A program made the translations under genes and the position numbers. A DNA stretch of 64,000 nucleotides from Rhynchopus sp. YZ270_cl-10 (lineage: Eukaryota; Euglenozoa; Diplonemea; Diplonemida; Diplonemidae). The notes beneath the pieces were generated by a model that did not search any database, was not told where the DNA came from, and saw nothing but the letters and a program-made list of their open reading frames with translations. The DNA lies in NCBI GenBank assembly GCA_964035575.1, contig OZ037844.1, forward strand, positions 372,001-436,000. The letters run 5' to 3'. Below are positions 52,084 through 61,663 of this stretch, in pieces. Each line of letters starts with the position of its first letter. Within the stretch, counting starts at the first letter, position 1.

Positions 52084-53448
52084 TCATTCTTCTGCACCGC
52101 ACTTGAGGAGAACCTGTTCCACATCTGTATGTTGTTTCTTCCTCGCATTGTGCAATGCAGTGTTGCCAAAAGAATTTCTGTGGTTCACATCCACCTTGTT
52201 CAAGCCCACAAGATAGCGCACAGTCTCGACGTCACTATAAAGAGCTGCATGCATGAGAATTGTGTTACTAAAGTTGTCCACAACATGCACGTCCGCACCT
52301 GCTTCGACTAACATCTGTACAATTTCGAGTCCCCGACCCTCACAAGCAGAGCGAAGAGGTGTGACACCAAGGACTGCAGTCGTTGCATCGACGTCAGCCC
52401 CTGCATCAATCAGCATCTGCATCACATCTGGGTATTTCTGTAACACTGCGTGGTGCAGTGAATCAAGTCCCGAAATATTTGAGTGATTCACATCCACCTC
52501 AGGCATGCACAGAAGAGTACGCACGGTGTCGGTGTGTCCATAAACAGCCGCATGAATAAGACATGTCTCCCCAAGGATATCCGTGACACACACGTCCGCA
52601 CCTGCCTTGAGCAGCACCTCCACAACACGGAGACTCCCTTGCTTGCTCGCCACGAGGAGTGGCGAACGTCCTTGGTAGTCCTTCACCTCGATATCTGCCC
52701 CTGCATCAATGAGAACCTCCACCACATCGGCATGGTTTTCGAGAGCTGCGAAGAGCACCGCAGTGTGGCCATCGTAAGCCTTGTGATTCAGGTCCACCTC
52801 CGGCAAGCCCAGAAGATAGCGCACAGTCTCGGTGCGTCCAGATCCTGCAGCCAGTATAAGACATGCATATCCAGCGTTGCCACTGGCTCGTACTGCCGCA
52901 CCTGCTTCCACCAACATCTTCACAACTGCTAATTCTCCTTCTCCGGAATAACAAGCCCAGTGCAGAGGTGAATATCCCATGTCGTTTTTTGTCTCGATGT
53001 CTGCCCCTGCATCAATGAGCACCTGACACACTGCAGGGTCCTCCCACATGGCTGGACAGTCACGGTTATTGATGTCCTTGTGTCCGTGTGGGACAAACGC
53101 AACGTTGCTGCAGACTGACTTCCAATGCTGCAAGAGGACCTCCGTGCACGCAGTGTGGTCTGCGTGGATGCACTCACTCAGCAGCATCCCGAAGCCCATC
53201 TGCGTTGTCTCAACATACGGAAGAAGCAGTGCGAGGCATTCATCGTGGTTCCCTCTGCATGCCTCGTGCACAGCATCGAAGGAAACCGTTTCGCTGTCTG
53301 TGTCTGGGCTGAGCTTCTCAAGTCCCGCCCGCACGGCAGTCGTGTCGCCGTTCCTGGCAGCCTCCACCAAGACCGAGTCTGCAGAAAGCTTTCTTCTCTT
53401 TGGTGCCTTCTCGTCAGGTGTGCTGTCTGCGTGTTGCTCCTTCGACAT
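52084..53448 (-). CDS. Ankyrin-repeat protein 9, 454 aa, three triads
   Basis: The most diverged repeats of the family (NISGLDSLHHAVLQ, AVLGVTPLRSACEGR, DNFSNTILMHAALYSDVE) behind the same invariant N-terminus (MSKEQHAD...KRR). Linker HKDINNRD. The first repeat carries a short GEG insertion. It is separated from the other eight by the lipase-side and hydrolase genes and lies inside the duplicated cyclase segment. The end LLKCGAEE differs by one residue from the usual LLKHGAEE. Confidence 0.85.
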   Translation of the reverse strand: MSKEQHADSTPDEKAPKRRKLSADSVLVEAARNGDTTAVRAGLEKLSPDTDSETVSFDAVHEACRGNHDECLALLLPYVETTQMGFGMLLSECIHADHTACTEVLLQHWKSVCSNVAFVPHGHKDINNRDCPAMWEDPAVCQVLIDAGADIETKNDMGYSPLHWACYSGEGELAVVKMLVEAGAAVRASGNAGYACLILAAGSGRTETVRYLLGLPEVDLNHKAYDGHTAVLFAALENHADVVEVLIDAGADIEVKDYQGRSPLLVASKQGSLRVVEVLLKAGADVCVTDILGETCLIHAAVYGHTDTVRTLLCMPEVDVNHSNISGLDSLHHAVLQKYPDVMQMLIDAGADVDATTAVLGVTPLRSACEGRGLEIVQMLVEAGADVHVVDNFSNTILMHAALYSDVETVRYLVGLNKVDVNHRNSFGNTALHNARKKQHTDVEQVLLKCGAEE

Positions 53449-54844
53449 GGTTTGTGAAGATGTTGATATTCAATGTTGTGTCTTTTATGCTGTTTCTTTT
53501 TGTGGAGGTTGTGAGGTGAGTGGTGGGTGTCCCTGAACTGCCTCCCACCCCTGACAAGCACAGCCACAGGAAACGGGTGAAGTCCCCCTCCCGAGTGGTG
53601 GTGGTGAGAATATATCTGCCTTTTAAGACGAGGAGGTGAGGGGGTCTTTGTTCCACCTAAATTGTCTTCAGCTTTTTTTCCTCCTTTTTTACGATTACCT
53701 ACAGTGCAGGCAGGTTTAGTGCATGCACTTGGCCCTCTTCCTCTGACCACAACTTTGTTGACGTTGCAGTGCTATTTCCTTCACGGGAGGGGTGGGGGAA
53801 CGTTTGTTTGCTTTTGTTTTTCCAGCAGCCTGGACATGGAGGGGAGCCCAGGGAACCTAGGACAAAAACGGCGGATGGCCCTGGAGAAAGAATTAGTCGA
53901 AAAATATTTGCTAGTAATTTATTCGCATCTTCTTCGCATGTTTGGTGGGTTGGAGGGGAAGGGAGGGCCAGGACTATCCTCAAAGGATGTAAAATGATAT
54001 TTGGGGATAGGGGTACCTTGGTTTAGTCAATAAAAGAACGAACGACATGATCTGAAACAAAAAGAACAAAACAGGAACTTTCAGATGATATTGAATAAAA
54101 TTCCCAAAAACCTTGTAAAAACCCCGAACGCGGAGGTTTGGAGACCGTTACCCTGAATTTGCTAAAACCTAAATGGGGGGTTTAATACAGCACCCAAAAG
54201 TTGAGTACAGTTTAATGCAGAAGCATGTATGTACAGGAAACATGGTAAAGGCGGTTCGCCAGCAAAGGGTTCCACTGCACGTCTCTTCCTAGCCAGCCAC
54301 CCTACAGGGTAGGCTTCCAAGGGTGCGAAGACAAATTCGTTCGCACTACGAAGAAGGTACAAAATAGTATACAGCTTGGTGGTAAGAGGGTCTGTACTCA
54401 ACGTTGCTCGTACCACAAAAGGGGCAGTGAACAAAAGACGAACTCGTAATACTTATGAACAGTACTCAGACAAAAATTTGGACGATACTTTTCCGCCCCG
54501 AGCATGTGTCCTAAGTTAGTTTTCATTGGGGAGCTCCCTGAATAGGTTCTCCGCACCGCATGTCAGAACATACGAAAAGCAAAATCTAAGATTAAAATGA
54601 ACAGACAATCATGTACAGCGCCAATGTGCCTAGCCAAGAAGCTTGGGAATTACTGGTAGGTGGTGTCACACCCCAAGCATGTGCCTCGTAAGTAGACGTA
54701 CTTGGTGACTCCTTTTGGCGGAAAAGAAACGACCATACGTCCTGTAAAGAACGTCTGGACTTCGCAGATATGAGCAACTACACAAGCGTGTGAAGAAAAC
54801 GTTGCCAAAAACTCAAAAACTCCCTCACAGTCGCAAGAGCACAA
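53449..54844. other. Ankyrin 5' flank, then unassigned sequence and cyclase 3' region
   Basis: 53449-53640 is the conserved ankyrin 5' flank. 53650-54590 has only short, unconvincing frames. 54595-54715 matches 49245-49360, the 3' end of the decayed cyclase, including codons for PPKGVTKYVYLRGTCLGCD. 54650-54844 could therefore be a last exon of the intact cyclase, with a CCAG acceptor at about 54756, but the donor (CTT-GTGCGA near 54906) is weak. Confidence 0.5.
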
Positions 54845-56917
54845 CTAAAACACTTTGTCGCGTTCCCTATTGTCCTGTGTCTCAAGCACCCGGTAACAAC
54901 CCTTGTGTCGCACAAGAACGTCTTCAAGTGCAGACGGCAGTGTTGTCCCTTCAGGAGGCTCGTACAGACACACAACCCCGTCACGCACAGCTTCCTCGCA
55001 CAGCGCCCAACTCCGACGCACAACATCCCCCATCACAGTCACAAAGCGCTGGCTCCGTGCACCGACATCCCCGTGCTGCACAAGGCCGGTTGCAAGCCCA
55101 GCCCCGTTCAGCGCAAACTTCGCAGACATGCGCTGCACAAACCGTATCGCATTCTCCATGTGTGCAGGTGCAGAACGCGACACGTTCCACCCAACACAAA
55201 CACAGTTCCCAAGCAGCGTCACCAGACTCCCTCCACTCTGCTCCAGTGCCGTCGTCAGTGTAGTGAGTCGTGAGCTCATGTGGTGAAAGGCGATGTTTTG
55301 TCCCACGTCACCAACTGCAAGCTGTGCAACTCCCAGTGTGCCGGAGGTCTGACGTGTGACTACAGATGACGCGTATGTGGAATGACTCGTGGTACGATTG
55401 GCAGTTGGTGAAAAAGATGCATAAAGTGGTGTTTCTCTTCGTCCCCCAAGTGAGACAGGCCACACACAGCACACCAGCGTGCTCCCAGACACACCCTTCA
55501 AGTGAACTGCCTCTGGCACACCAGCAACAGCACTGCACGACTCAGAGACAGATCTCCACAGGTCAAAGGGCACAGCCACAGCACCAGGCGTGCATGTGCT
55601 CTCAAGGCGTGATGCAACGTTCACTGTGTGTCCGAAGTAGTCTGTCCGTCCCGTCAGTGTGTTCTGCTCTACCGTCACAGGGCCGCTGTTCACACCAATG
55701 CGCACAGTCAGTCCACCCCACAGGTCGCCACGTTCAGCACAGATCGGCACCTCCATCAACGACGCAGGCCAGTCCGCAGCACGGAGCATCTCGTGCACAT
55801 TCAGCCCAAAGTCAACACCTTCTTGCGTGGTCTCGAAGGCAACCATGAAGGCGTCACCGATTGTCTTCACCTCGTAGCCACTAAACGTCTGCATCGCAGT
55901 CCGCATCACCGAGTTGTGGATCCACAGCCCATCCCGCATCCCGTCAGGTGCGTCTTCCCAGATCGACGTGGACGAGCGGATGTCTGTGAACACCACCGTC
56001 ACTGCCTCGCTGTGCGCACCAGGTGCTGCCACAACGCTCTGGACAGACATCTGGTCGTCTCTGTCGAACAGCGCAGCAGGGAGGTAGGGGCGGTAACGTC
56101 GCAGGTTCAGCTCCATCGTCTCGAGTGTTGCAAGCATCTCAGGGGGCAGCAGCGCCTTGCGTGCATCCAGCATGCGTGCCACACCGTCCACGTCGTACTT
56201 CGCCAGCAGCGCTGTGATCTCCTGCACTGCACTGATGGTGCGCTGCATGGCCGCCTGCTCCTTCATCACTGTCGTAGCAAACCCTCGTGTGATGATATAG
56301 TCCATCAAAAACACCATCAAGGTCGCGGCTAGGTTGTTTGGCGGGAAGGACACAGGGCAGGGCAGAGTGTCGCACGCCAGCATGTCCTCGAAGTACTCAC
56401 GCCTCACCTCCTGCGTGCCAAAACCTGGAATGTCAAGAAGCCCAAAACGGAAGCTCTCCTCGACTGCGACTGTCACGAGATACACCACTGTGAAGGCCAC
56501 CAACCCGAAGGTGTACTTCGTGGGCAGCTGCAGCACCAGCATGAGGTCTATCACGACCACGAGCATCGGCCATCCTGGGTTTCCTATTGTCCTCCCACCA
56601 AGGTCGTACACGAACACGCCAAATGCCTGGCCATAAAGCACGGTTGCAACAAGCGGAACGGGCATCTCCTTCTTGAAAAGCACCAAGTATACAAAAACAG
56701 AATTTAATATCATGAACACCGCACTCGACACGTAAAAGGACGGCACATCCTTCGCCGTCTCGAAGATGGAAAAAAGAAACAGTACAAGCCCAACTAGCGC
56801 AATGGTCGAAGAAGCAAGAATGATTTTGCGGCCCGACCGTGCTTGTTTCCCCAGCGTCCCGTCCACTGAGATGATGTTCTGAAGCCAATCCATGCTCGCC
56901 ATCTTCATCTTCGCCAT
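54845..56917 (-). CDS. Membrane class III nucleotide cyclase with second, degenerate cyclase domain, 690 aa
   Basis: Makes a cyclic nucleotide (probably cAMP) at a membrane. Six hydrophobic segments lie at about 32-50, 60-80, 86-104, 113-131, 134-152 and 193-212, then a helical linker and a catalytic domain (about 300-480). VFTDIRSS and KTIGDAFMVAF supply the two metal-binding Asp, and GHTVNVASRLE the Asn and Arg of the active site. TDYFG favours adenylate over guanylate. A second domain (about 500-660) keeps the fold pattern, but GNCVCVGW replaces the second Asp and GDVVRRSW lacks Asn/Arg, so it is likely a regulatory or pairing partner. A downstream exon may replace the last residues (see 53449-54844). 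The start follows a pyrimidine-rich tract and AG. Confidence 0.82.
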   Translation of the reverse strand: MAKMKMASMDWLQNIISVDGTLGKQARSGRKIILASSTIALVGLVLFLFSIFETAKDVPSFYVSSAVFMILNSVFVYLVLFKKEMPVPLVATVLYGQAFGVFVYDLGGRTIGNPGWPMLVVVIDLMLVLQLPTKYTFGLVAFTVVYLVTVAVEESFRFGLLDIPGFGTQEVRREYFEDMLACDTLPCPVSFPPNNLAATLMVFLMDYIITRGFATTVMKEQAAMQRTISAVQEITALLAKYDVDGVARMLDARKALLPPEMLATLETMELNLRRYRPYLPAALFDRDDQMSVQSVVAAPGAHSEAVTVVFTDIRSSTSIWEDAPDGMRDGLWIHNSVMRTAMQTFSGYEVKTIGDAFMVAFETTQEGVDFGLNVHEMLRAADWPASLMEVPICAERGDLWGGLTVRIGVNSGPVTVEQNTLTGRTDYFGHTVNVASRLESTCTPGAVAVPFDLWRSVSESCSAVAGVPEAVHLKGVSGSTLVCCVWPVSLGGRRETPLYASFSPTANRTTSHSTYASSVVTRQTSGTLGVAQLAVGDVGQNIAFHHMSSRLTTLTTALEQSGGSLVTLLGNCVCVGWNVSRSAPAHMENAIRFVQRMSAKFALNGAGLATGLVQHGDVGARSQRFVTVMGDVVRRSWALCEEAVRDGVVCLYEPPEGTTLPSALEDVLVRHKGCYRVLETQDNRERDKVF

Positions 56918-57323
56918 GTGGTTGTGTTCCTCCCTAGTTGGGGTGGGGGTGTATCAAAAGGGGTGGGGAAGCGTAGGACTCATCAGACATCTTCTTTGCT
57001 GTCTGCGACACGCATGCTCGGACACCTTCGTCGCCACTCATCAGCAACGAAGGCTGAAGGGTGTTGACATTAGTATCAGGTGCCCACAGGGAGAGACAGA
57101 AACGACACCTTCGTGAGTTCACAATATTATGAAAACCTTTCATTTGTTCGAGCATGCAATACGTTGATGAAGTAAGGGGTACAGAGAGAGAGAGAGGTAC
57201 AAGAGAGATCAAGAACGTTGACTTGAGATACACAGCCTCTCGTGGCATTGTTTTGCTAAAGAAGGCGTGAAGGATGAATGTCCTCACTGACGCAGACTTA
57301 TTTTGCACGTGAACAGTTGACCT
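56918..57323. other. 5' flank of the cyclase gene
   Basis: No gene. It contains (GA)n at 57184-57200 and a weak hairpin tip AGCCTCTCGTGGC at 57236-57248. The minus-strand sequence before the cyclase ATG is C-rich with AACTAG, a possible splice acceptor. Confidence 0.4.
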
Positions 57324-57562
57324 CTTTCGGATCGAATGATTGGAATAGTGTGTGTGTGTGTGTGTGTGTGTGTTCGGAAATAAATACCGTCTCTTTTGTG
57401 TAGTGTTTTATGTTCATTGTTTCCCTTTCATTGTCCTTTGCTTGTGCTCCCCGACTCCAATTCAATCAATACTCACATAGGGGGGCCAAAAAATACAATT
57501 AGTGTTTCTCGTTCCTCATCGACGCGAAAAGGCGCGCACAGCACCGTACAGGGCCGAATCCC
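57324..57562 (+). mobile_element. Solo terminal repeat of the YR-retrotransposon family, copy B
   Basis: Nearly identical to 51513-51765 apart from a longer (TG)n run. It lies upstream of the intact cyclase as copy A lies upstream of the decayed one, so both probably descend from one insertion that preceded the segmental duplication. Confidence 0.75.
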
Positions 57563-57772
57563 ATTTTTTTTTTGGGGGGGTCAGTGTTTCCCAGCATCTC
57601 ACCTAACTCTGAAAATAGGTGAGATTTTGCGGTTTTGCGGGTTTTTGAAAAGGTGTGGCGAGCCCGGGCGCGCTTCGCGCGCCCGGGTCCCCACCTTAGC
57701 TCAAGTTGGGGGCCTCCGGCCAGGGGTCCTAAGAGTGGTAACTTTTACCACTTCTGAAGTGACCTTTTTTAT
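57563..57772. repeat. Palindrome-rich stretch before the retrotransposon
   Basis: 57663-57687 is a perfect hairpin CCCGGGCGCGC-TTC-GCGCGCCCGGG. 57598-57624 has CTCACCT/AGGTGAG arms and 57737-57750 is GTGGTAACTTTTACCAC-like. No gene. Confidence 0.7.
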
Positions 57773-58014
57773 TTTTTTGTATACAACAGACGAAGCGGTA
57801 CGCGTACGGTTGTAAAGAAATAATACAGACCGAAATGTTTGGGCGTCTTCGGTTCGAATGATTGGAATTGTGTGTGTAGTTCAGACATAAATACTGGCTC
57901 TTCTATCTTGTTCTTTTATTCATTGTTTTCCTTTCATTGCCCTTTGCTTGTGCTCCCCGACTCCAATTCAACCAACACTTACAGAGGGGGGTCAAAAAGT
58001 TATTAGCGTTTTTC

Positions 58015-58047
<33 letters not shown>
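57773..58047 (+). repeat. 5' terminal direct repeat of the YR element
   Basis: Matches 63634-63897. It ends in an A-tract of about 28 bp directly before the first ATG of the element. Confidence 0.85.
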
Positions 58048-58050
<3 letters not shown>

Positions 58051-60672
58051 CCGTTTGAGGGCAGATCCAGAGACACTTTTGTTTTGGATGAGGTGGACTG
58101 GGTGAGCGCTAGACCTTTGCCTATTCCGGCGCAGCCCGCTCTCCTTCAACATGGTTGCGTCTTCCCCTCATGCCCCGTCGCACATACCTCGCAGTATTGC
58201 TGGATCTGCGGATACGGCGCCCATCAGCAGTGTGTCAAGGATAAGCTCCCCACGCAAGCCATCGCCGCCGCTTTTCTCGTCAATTACCACACCGGTGAGT
58301 TTACCTGCCCTGTATGCGCCTGGGTGGACGAGGAGCCGGCCGATGTAGACCCTGTTGCGAACCTGCCTCAGCCGCCACTACACCAGGATCCTGAGCCTAT
58401 TCCGCAGGGGGACCCGATTCAGGACCAGCCGCAGCCTCAGTTGGCACAGCTCATTGCACAGCTCATCGCACAGCAGCAGGACCAGCCGCCACCGCAGCTA
58501 CCCGTACCGCAGGAACAGCAGCAGCCAGGGCACGTGGCGCAGCATCCGCAGCCGCCTGTGCTCCCGGCGCAGCATCCCGTACATCAAAACCAGCAGCAGC
58601 CAGGGCACGTGGCGCAGCATCAGCAGCCGCCTGTGCTCCCGGCGCAGCATCCCGTACATCAGAACCAGCAGCAGCCAGGGCACGTGGCGCAGCATCCGCA
58701 GCCGCCTGTGCTCCCGGCGCAGCATCCCGTACATCAAAACCAGCAGCAGCCAGGGCACGTGGCGCAGCATCCGCAGCCGCCTGTGCTCCCGGCGCAGCAT
58801 CCCGTACATCAAAACCAGCAGCAGCCAGGGCACGTGGCGCAGCATCAGCAGCCGCCTGTGCTCCCGGCGCAGCATCCCGTACATCAGAACCAGCAGCAGC
58901 CAGGGCACGTGGCGCAGCATCCGCAGCCGCCTGTGCTCCCGGCGCAGCATCCCGTACATCAAAACCAGCAGCAGCCAGGGCACGTGGCGCAGCATCCGCA
59001 GCCGCCTGTGCTCCCGGCGCAGCATCCCGTACATCAAAACCAGCAGCAGCCAGGGCACGTGGCGCAGCATCAGCAGCCGCCTGTGCTCCCGGCGCAGCAT
59101 CCCGTACATCAGAACCAGCAGCAGCCAGGGCACGTGGCGCAGCATCCGCAGCCGCCTGTGCTCCCGGCGCAGCATCCCGTACATCAAAACCAGCAGCAGC
59201 CAGGGCACGTGGCGCAGCATCAGCAGCCGCCTGTGCTCCCGGCGCAGCATCCCGTACATCAGAACCAGCAGCAGCCAGGGCACGTGGCGCAGCATCCGCA
59301 GCCGCCTGTGCTCCCGGCGCAGCTCCCAGGACAGCCGAATCAGCAGCCGCCTCCGCAGATGGCGCAGCTTCCTGCCCAAGGTCTCGCGCAGGCCATCGCG
59401 CAGCTACTCGGGCCTCACGCGGCCCCCCCGCCGGGTCCGCAGCAGCAGCAGCAGCAGCAGCAGCAGCCGGCACAGCTGATCGCGCAGCTCCTGGCCCTAC
59501 CGGCCCAACAGCCCCCTCCTGCCCAGCAAGCCCAGCCGCCGGCCCCGGGCGCGGCTCAGCAGCAGGGGGTCCCTCAGCAGGCGCAAGCCGTGCCCCAGCT
59601 TGATGCGCTGGCGCCGATCCTGCAGCAACTCTTGGCTCCGCAGCTGGCCCTACAAAACGTCATCCGGGACGTGGCCCAGCTGCGGAGCCAAGCCGGTATG
59701 GCCCTCCCCCACAATTTTAACCCCTTTTGTGCCATTGATTGGCGTCCCTTCCTCCACAACCCACAGAAGATCGACGTACTTCGCTGGAAGCTGAAGGAGG
59801 AAGGCGGCGCACCCGCGGTTGCCTTGCGCTCCCTCCCTGCCGCCGCTAGCGCAGAAGATTGTGCCCTCGCACAAGCGCACGACAGAGTGCACGCCACTCT
59901 CTCGGGAATGCGCCGCGAGGACCCCCCCGCCAACGACGACCGCTTGTCCGACCTCCACCAACTGCTCACTTGGGCATATCGGTGTTTGTTGGTCAAGAAG
60001 TATGATCTCGCAACGGGACATGCTTACCTTGTGCTGGCACTCGAGAAGGATTGGCAATCCTTTTCGAAGGGCCACCAGGCACGCTACTCCGACCAGGCCA
60101 TACGGACTGGGAAGGACGCGGCCCTGGATCGCAAGGACCGGTTTCGAGGGTCGCGGGGGTCGGGGAACAAGCGAGAGAGGGATACCGATAGGGAGCAGGG
60201 AAAGGGGGGGAAGCAGGGGGGGAAGCAGGGGGGGAAGCAGGGGGGGAAGCAGGGGGGGAAGCAGGGGGGGAAGCAGGGGGGGAAGCAGGGGGGGAAGCAG
60301 GGGGGGAAGCAGGGGGGGAAGCAGGGGGGGAAGCAGGGGGGGAAGCAGGGGGGGAAGCAGGGGGGGAAGCAGGGGGGGAAGCAGGGGGGGAAGCAGGGGG
60401 GGAAGCAGGGGGGGAAGCAGGGGGGGAAGCAGGGGGGGAAGCAGGGGGGGAAGCAGGGGGGGAAGCAGGGGGGGAAGCAGGGGGGGAAGCAGGGGGGGAA
60501 GCAGGGGGGGAAGCAGGGGGGGAAGCAGGGGGGGAAGCAGGGGGGGAAGCAGGGGGGGAAGCAGGGGGGGAAGCAGGGGGGGAAGCAGGGGGGGAAGCAG
60601 GGGGGGAAGCAGGGGGGGAAGCAGGGGGGGAAGCAGGGGGGGAAGCAGGGGACAAAACCTGCGACGCAATGA
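58048..60672 (+). CDS. Gag-like ORF1 of the YR element, 874 aa
   Basis: The N-terminus has a Cys/His cluster like a RING/PHD-type zinc finger. 58531-59320 consists of eleven 75-bp units (25 aa, PGHVAQH...PVLPAQHPV). A Gln/Pro-rich stretch and a short conserved helical region follow. The C-terminus is about 38 copies of a 12-bp unit (Gly-Lys-Gln-Gly), a basic tail likely to bind nucleic acid. The gag role is inferred from position. Confidence 0.65.
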
Positions 60673-60778
60673 CTAGGGTCCGCTCTTCCGAGCAACTCTC
60701 ATCAAGATTCTTTTTACTCTCACCTTCTTTTTCCCCCCCCCCTCCAAGTGGGGACGTTCCCGTCAGGTAGTAGCGTCT

Positions 60779-61663
60779 TTGGGAACTTTTCAGAGGGAAC
60801 AGATCGAGGCCTCTCTCAGGGAAACCCTCGTTCAGTCCCTCGCCCCGTCCACCCAGTCCTCGATGCAGAGTGTTTTACGCACATACCTGCAATTCAAGGA
60901 AAACTGGGAGTGGGCGACGGGCCAGTCCCTGGAACACGCGGTGGCGGTACTCTTGTTTGCAGAAAAGAAGCGGGGAGAGGGGGCAAAAAAGTCCACAGTC
61001 CTTCAGTATACCATGTCCCTAGCGGGTGCACTGAAGAGGCTGGATGGAGACCTGATTTCCCACTCCCAGCTCGTACAAGATTATCGCCAGGCCCTCAAAA
61101 GAGGCGGCGCATTGCTCTCGGAGCGCCAGGCGAAACCTGCCCTGTTTTCACAGGTGCAGACAGTTCTGGATCGGCTTCCGATGGGGGTGCTCCGTCTCGC
61201 CATTGCTTTGTGTTGGGCGGGGGCGGCTCGTGCGTCGGACGTGCTGCGCTTGAGAAGGTCGGAGCTAGTGATTCGGTCGGACTCGTCGATCCAGGTGCAC
61301 TGGACAAAGACGAAGTCCGATCCTTATCAACTAGGTCGCTTCTCGGGAGTGGTGCTCCGTCCTCAAGAGACCCGTCTTCTTTTTGTTCACCTCTCCTCCC
61401 TCACCCCCCAACAACAACTTTTCCCTTTTTCTCTAACGACAAAGGTCATCTCGGACGAGTTGAAGAAGACCTGCCCGGCGCTCACGTCCCACTCTCTCAG
61501 AAGGGGGGCGGTGCAGCACCTGGTGGGCCGGAATGTGGACCTCGAGATGATTCGCCAGCTCACCCGTCACGCGGACGTGAACTCCGTCGTGCGTTATGCG
61601 CACGAGGCGGGGGGTTCGGTCGCGGCGAGTTCGGCGGAAACATCGCGACTCCTCCTATCCTAA
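60779..61663 (+). CDS. Tyrosine recombinase of the YR element, 294 aa
   Basis: A lambda-integrase-type fold is indicated by the ordered catalytic Arg (in ARASDVLRLR), H-x-x-R (SHSLRRG), His (LTRHADV) and Tyr (VRYAH). It would integrate the circular cDNA of the element without making a target duplication. Confidence 0.8.
   Translation: MGTFQREQIEASLRETLVQSLAPSTQSSMQSVLRTYLQFKENWEWATGQSLEHAVAVLLFAEKKRGEGAKKSTVLQYTMSLAGALKRLDGDLISHSQLVQDYRQALKRGGALLSERQAKPALFSQVQTVLDRLPMGVLRLAIALCWAGAARASDVLRLRRSELVIRSDSSIQVHWTKTKSDPYQLGRFSGVVLRPQETRLLFVHLSSLTPQQQLFPFSLTTKVISDELKKTCPALTSHSLRRGAVQHLVGRNVDLEMIRQLTRHADVNSVVRYAHEAGGSVAASSAETSRLLLS

Noticed and set aside
58463-59479. Long frames on the minus strand and in another plus frame across the ORF1 minisatellite
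   Set aside because: Shadows of a 75-bp in-frame repeat; the plus-frame product with the zinc-finger N-terminus is the coherent one.
59650-60695. Frames rich in LLPP, SPPA, CFPP or SRGG across the 12-bp repeat
   Set aside because: Every frame of a 12-bp stop-free repeat is open; only the frame continuous with ORF1 is supported.
60748-61663. N-terminal 300 codons of the frame containing reverse transcriptase
   Set aside because: This part overlaps the tyrosine recombinase in another frame, and its low-complexity product looks like shadow.
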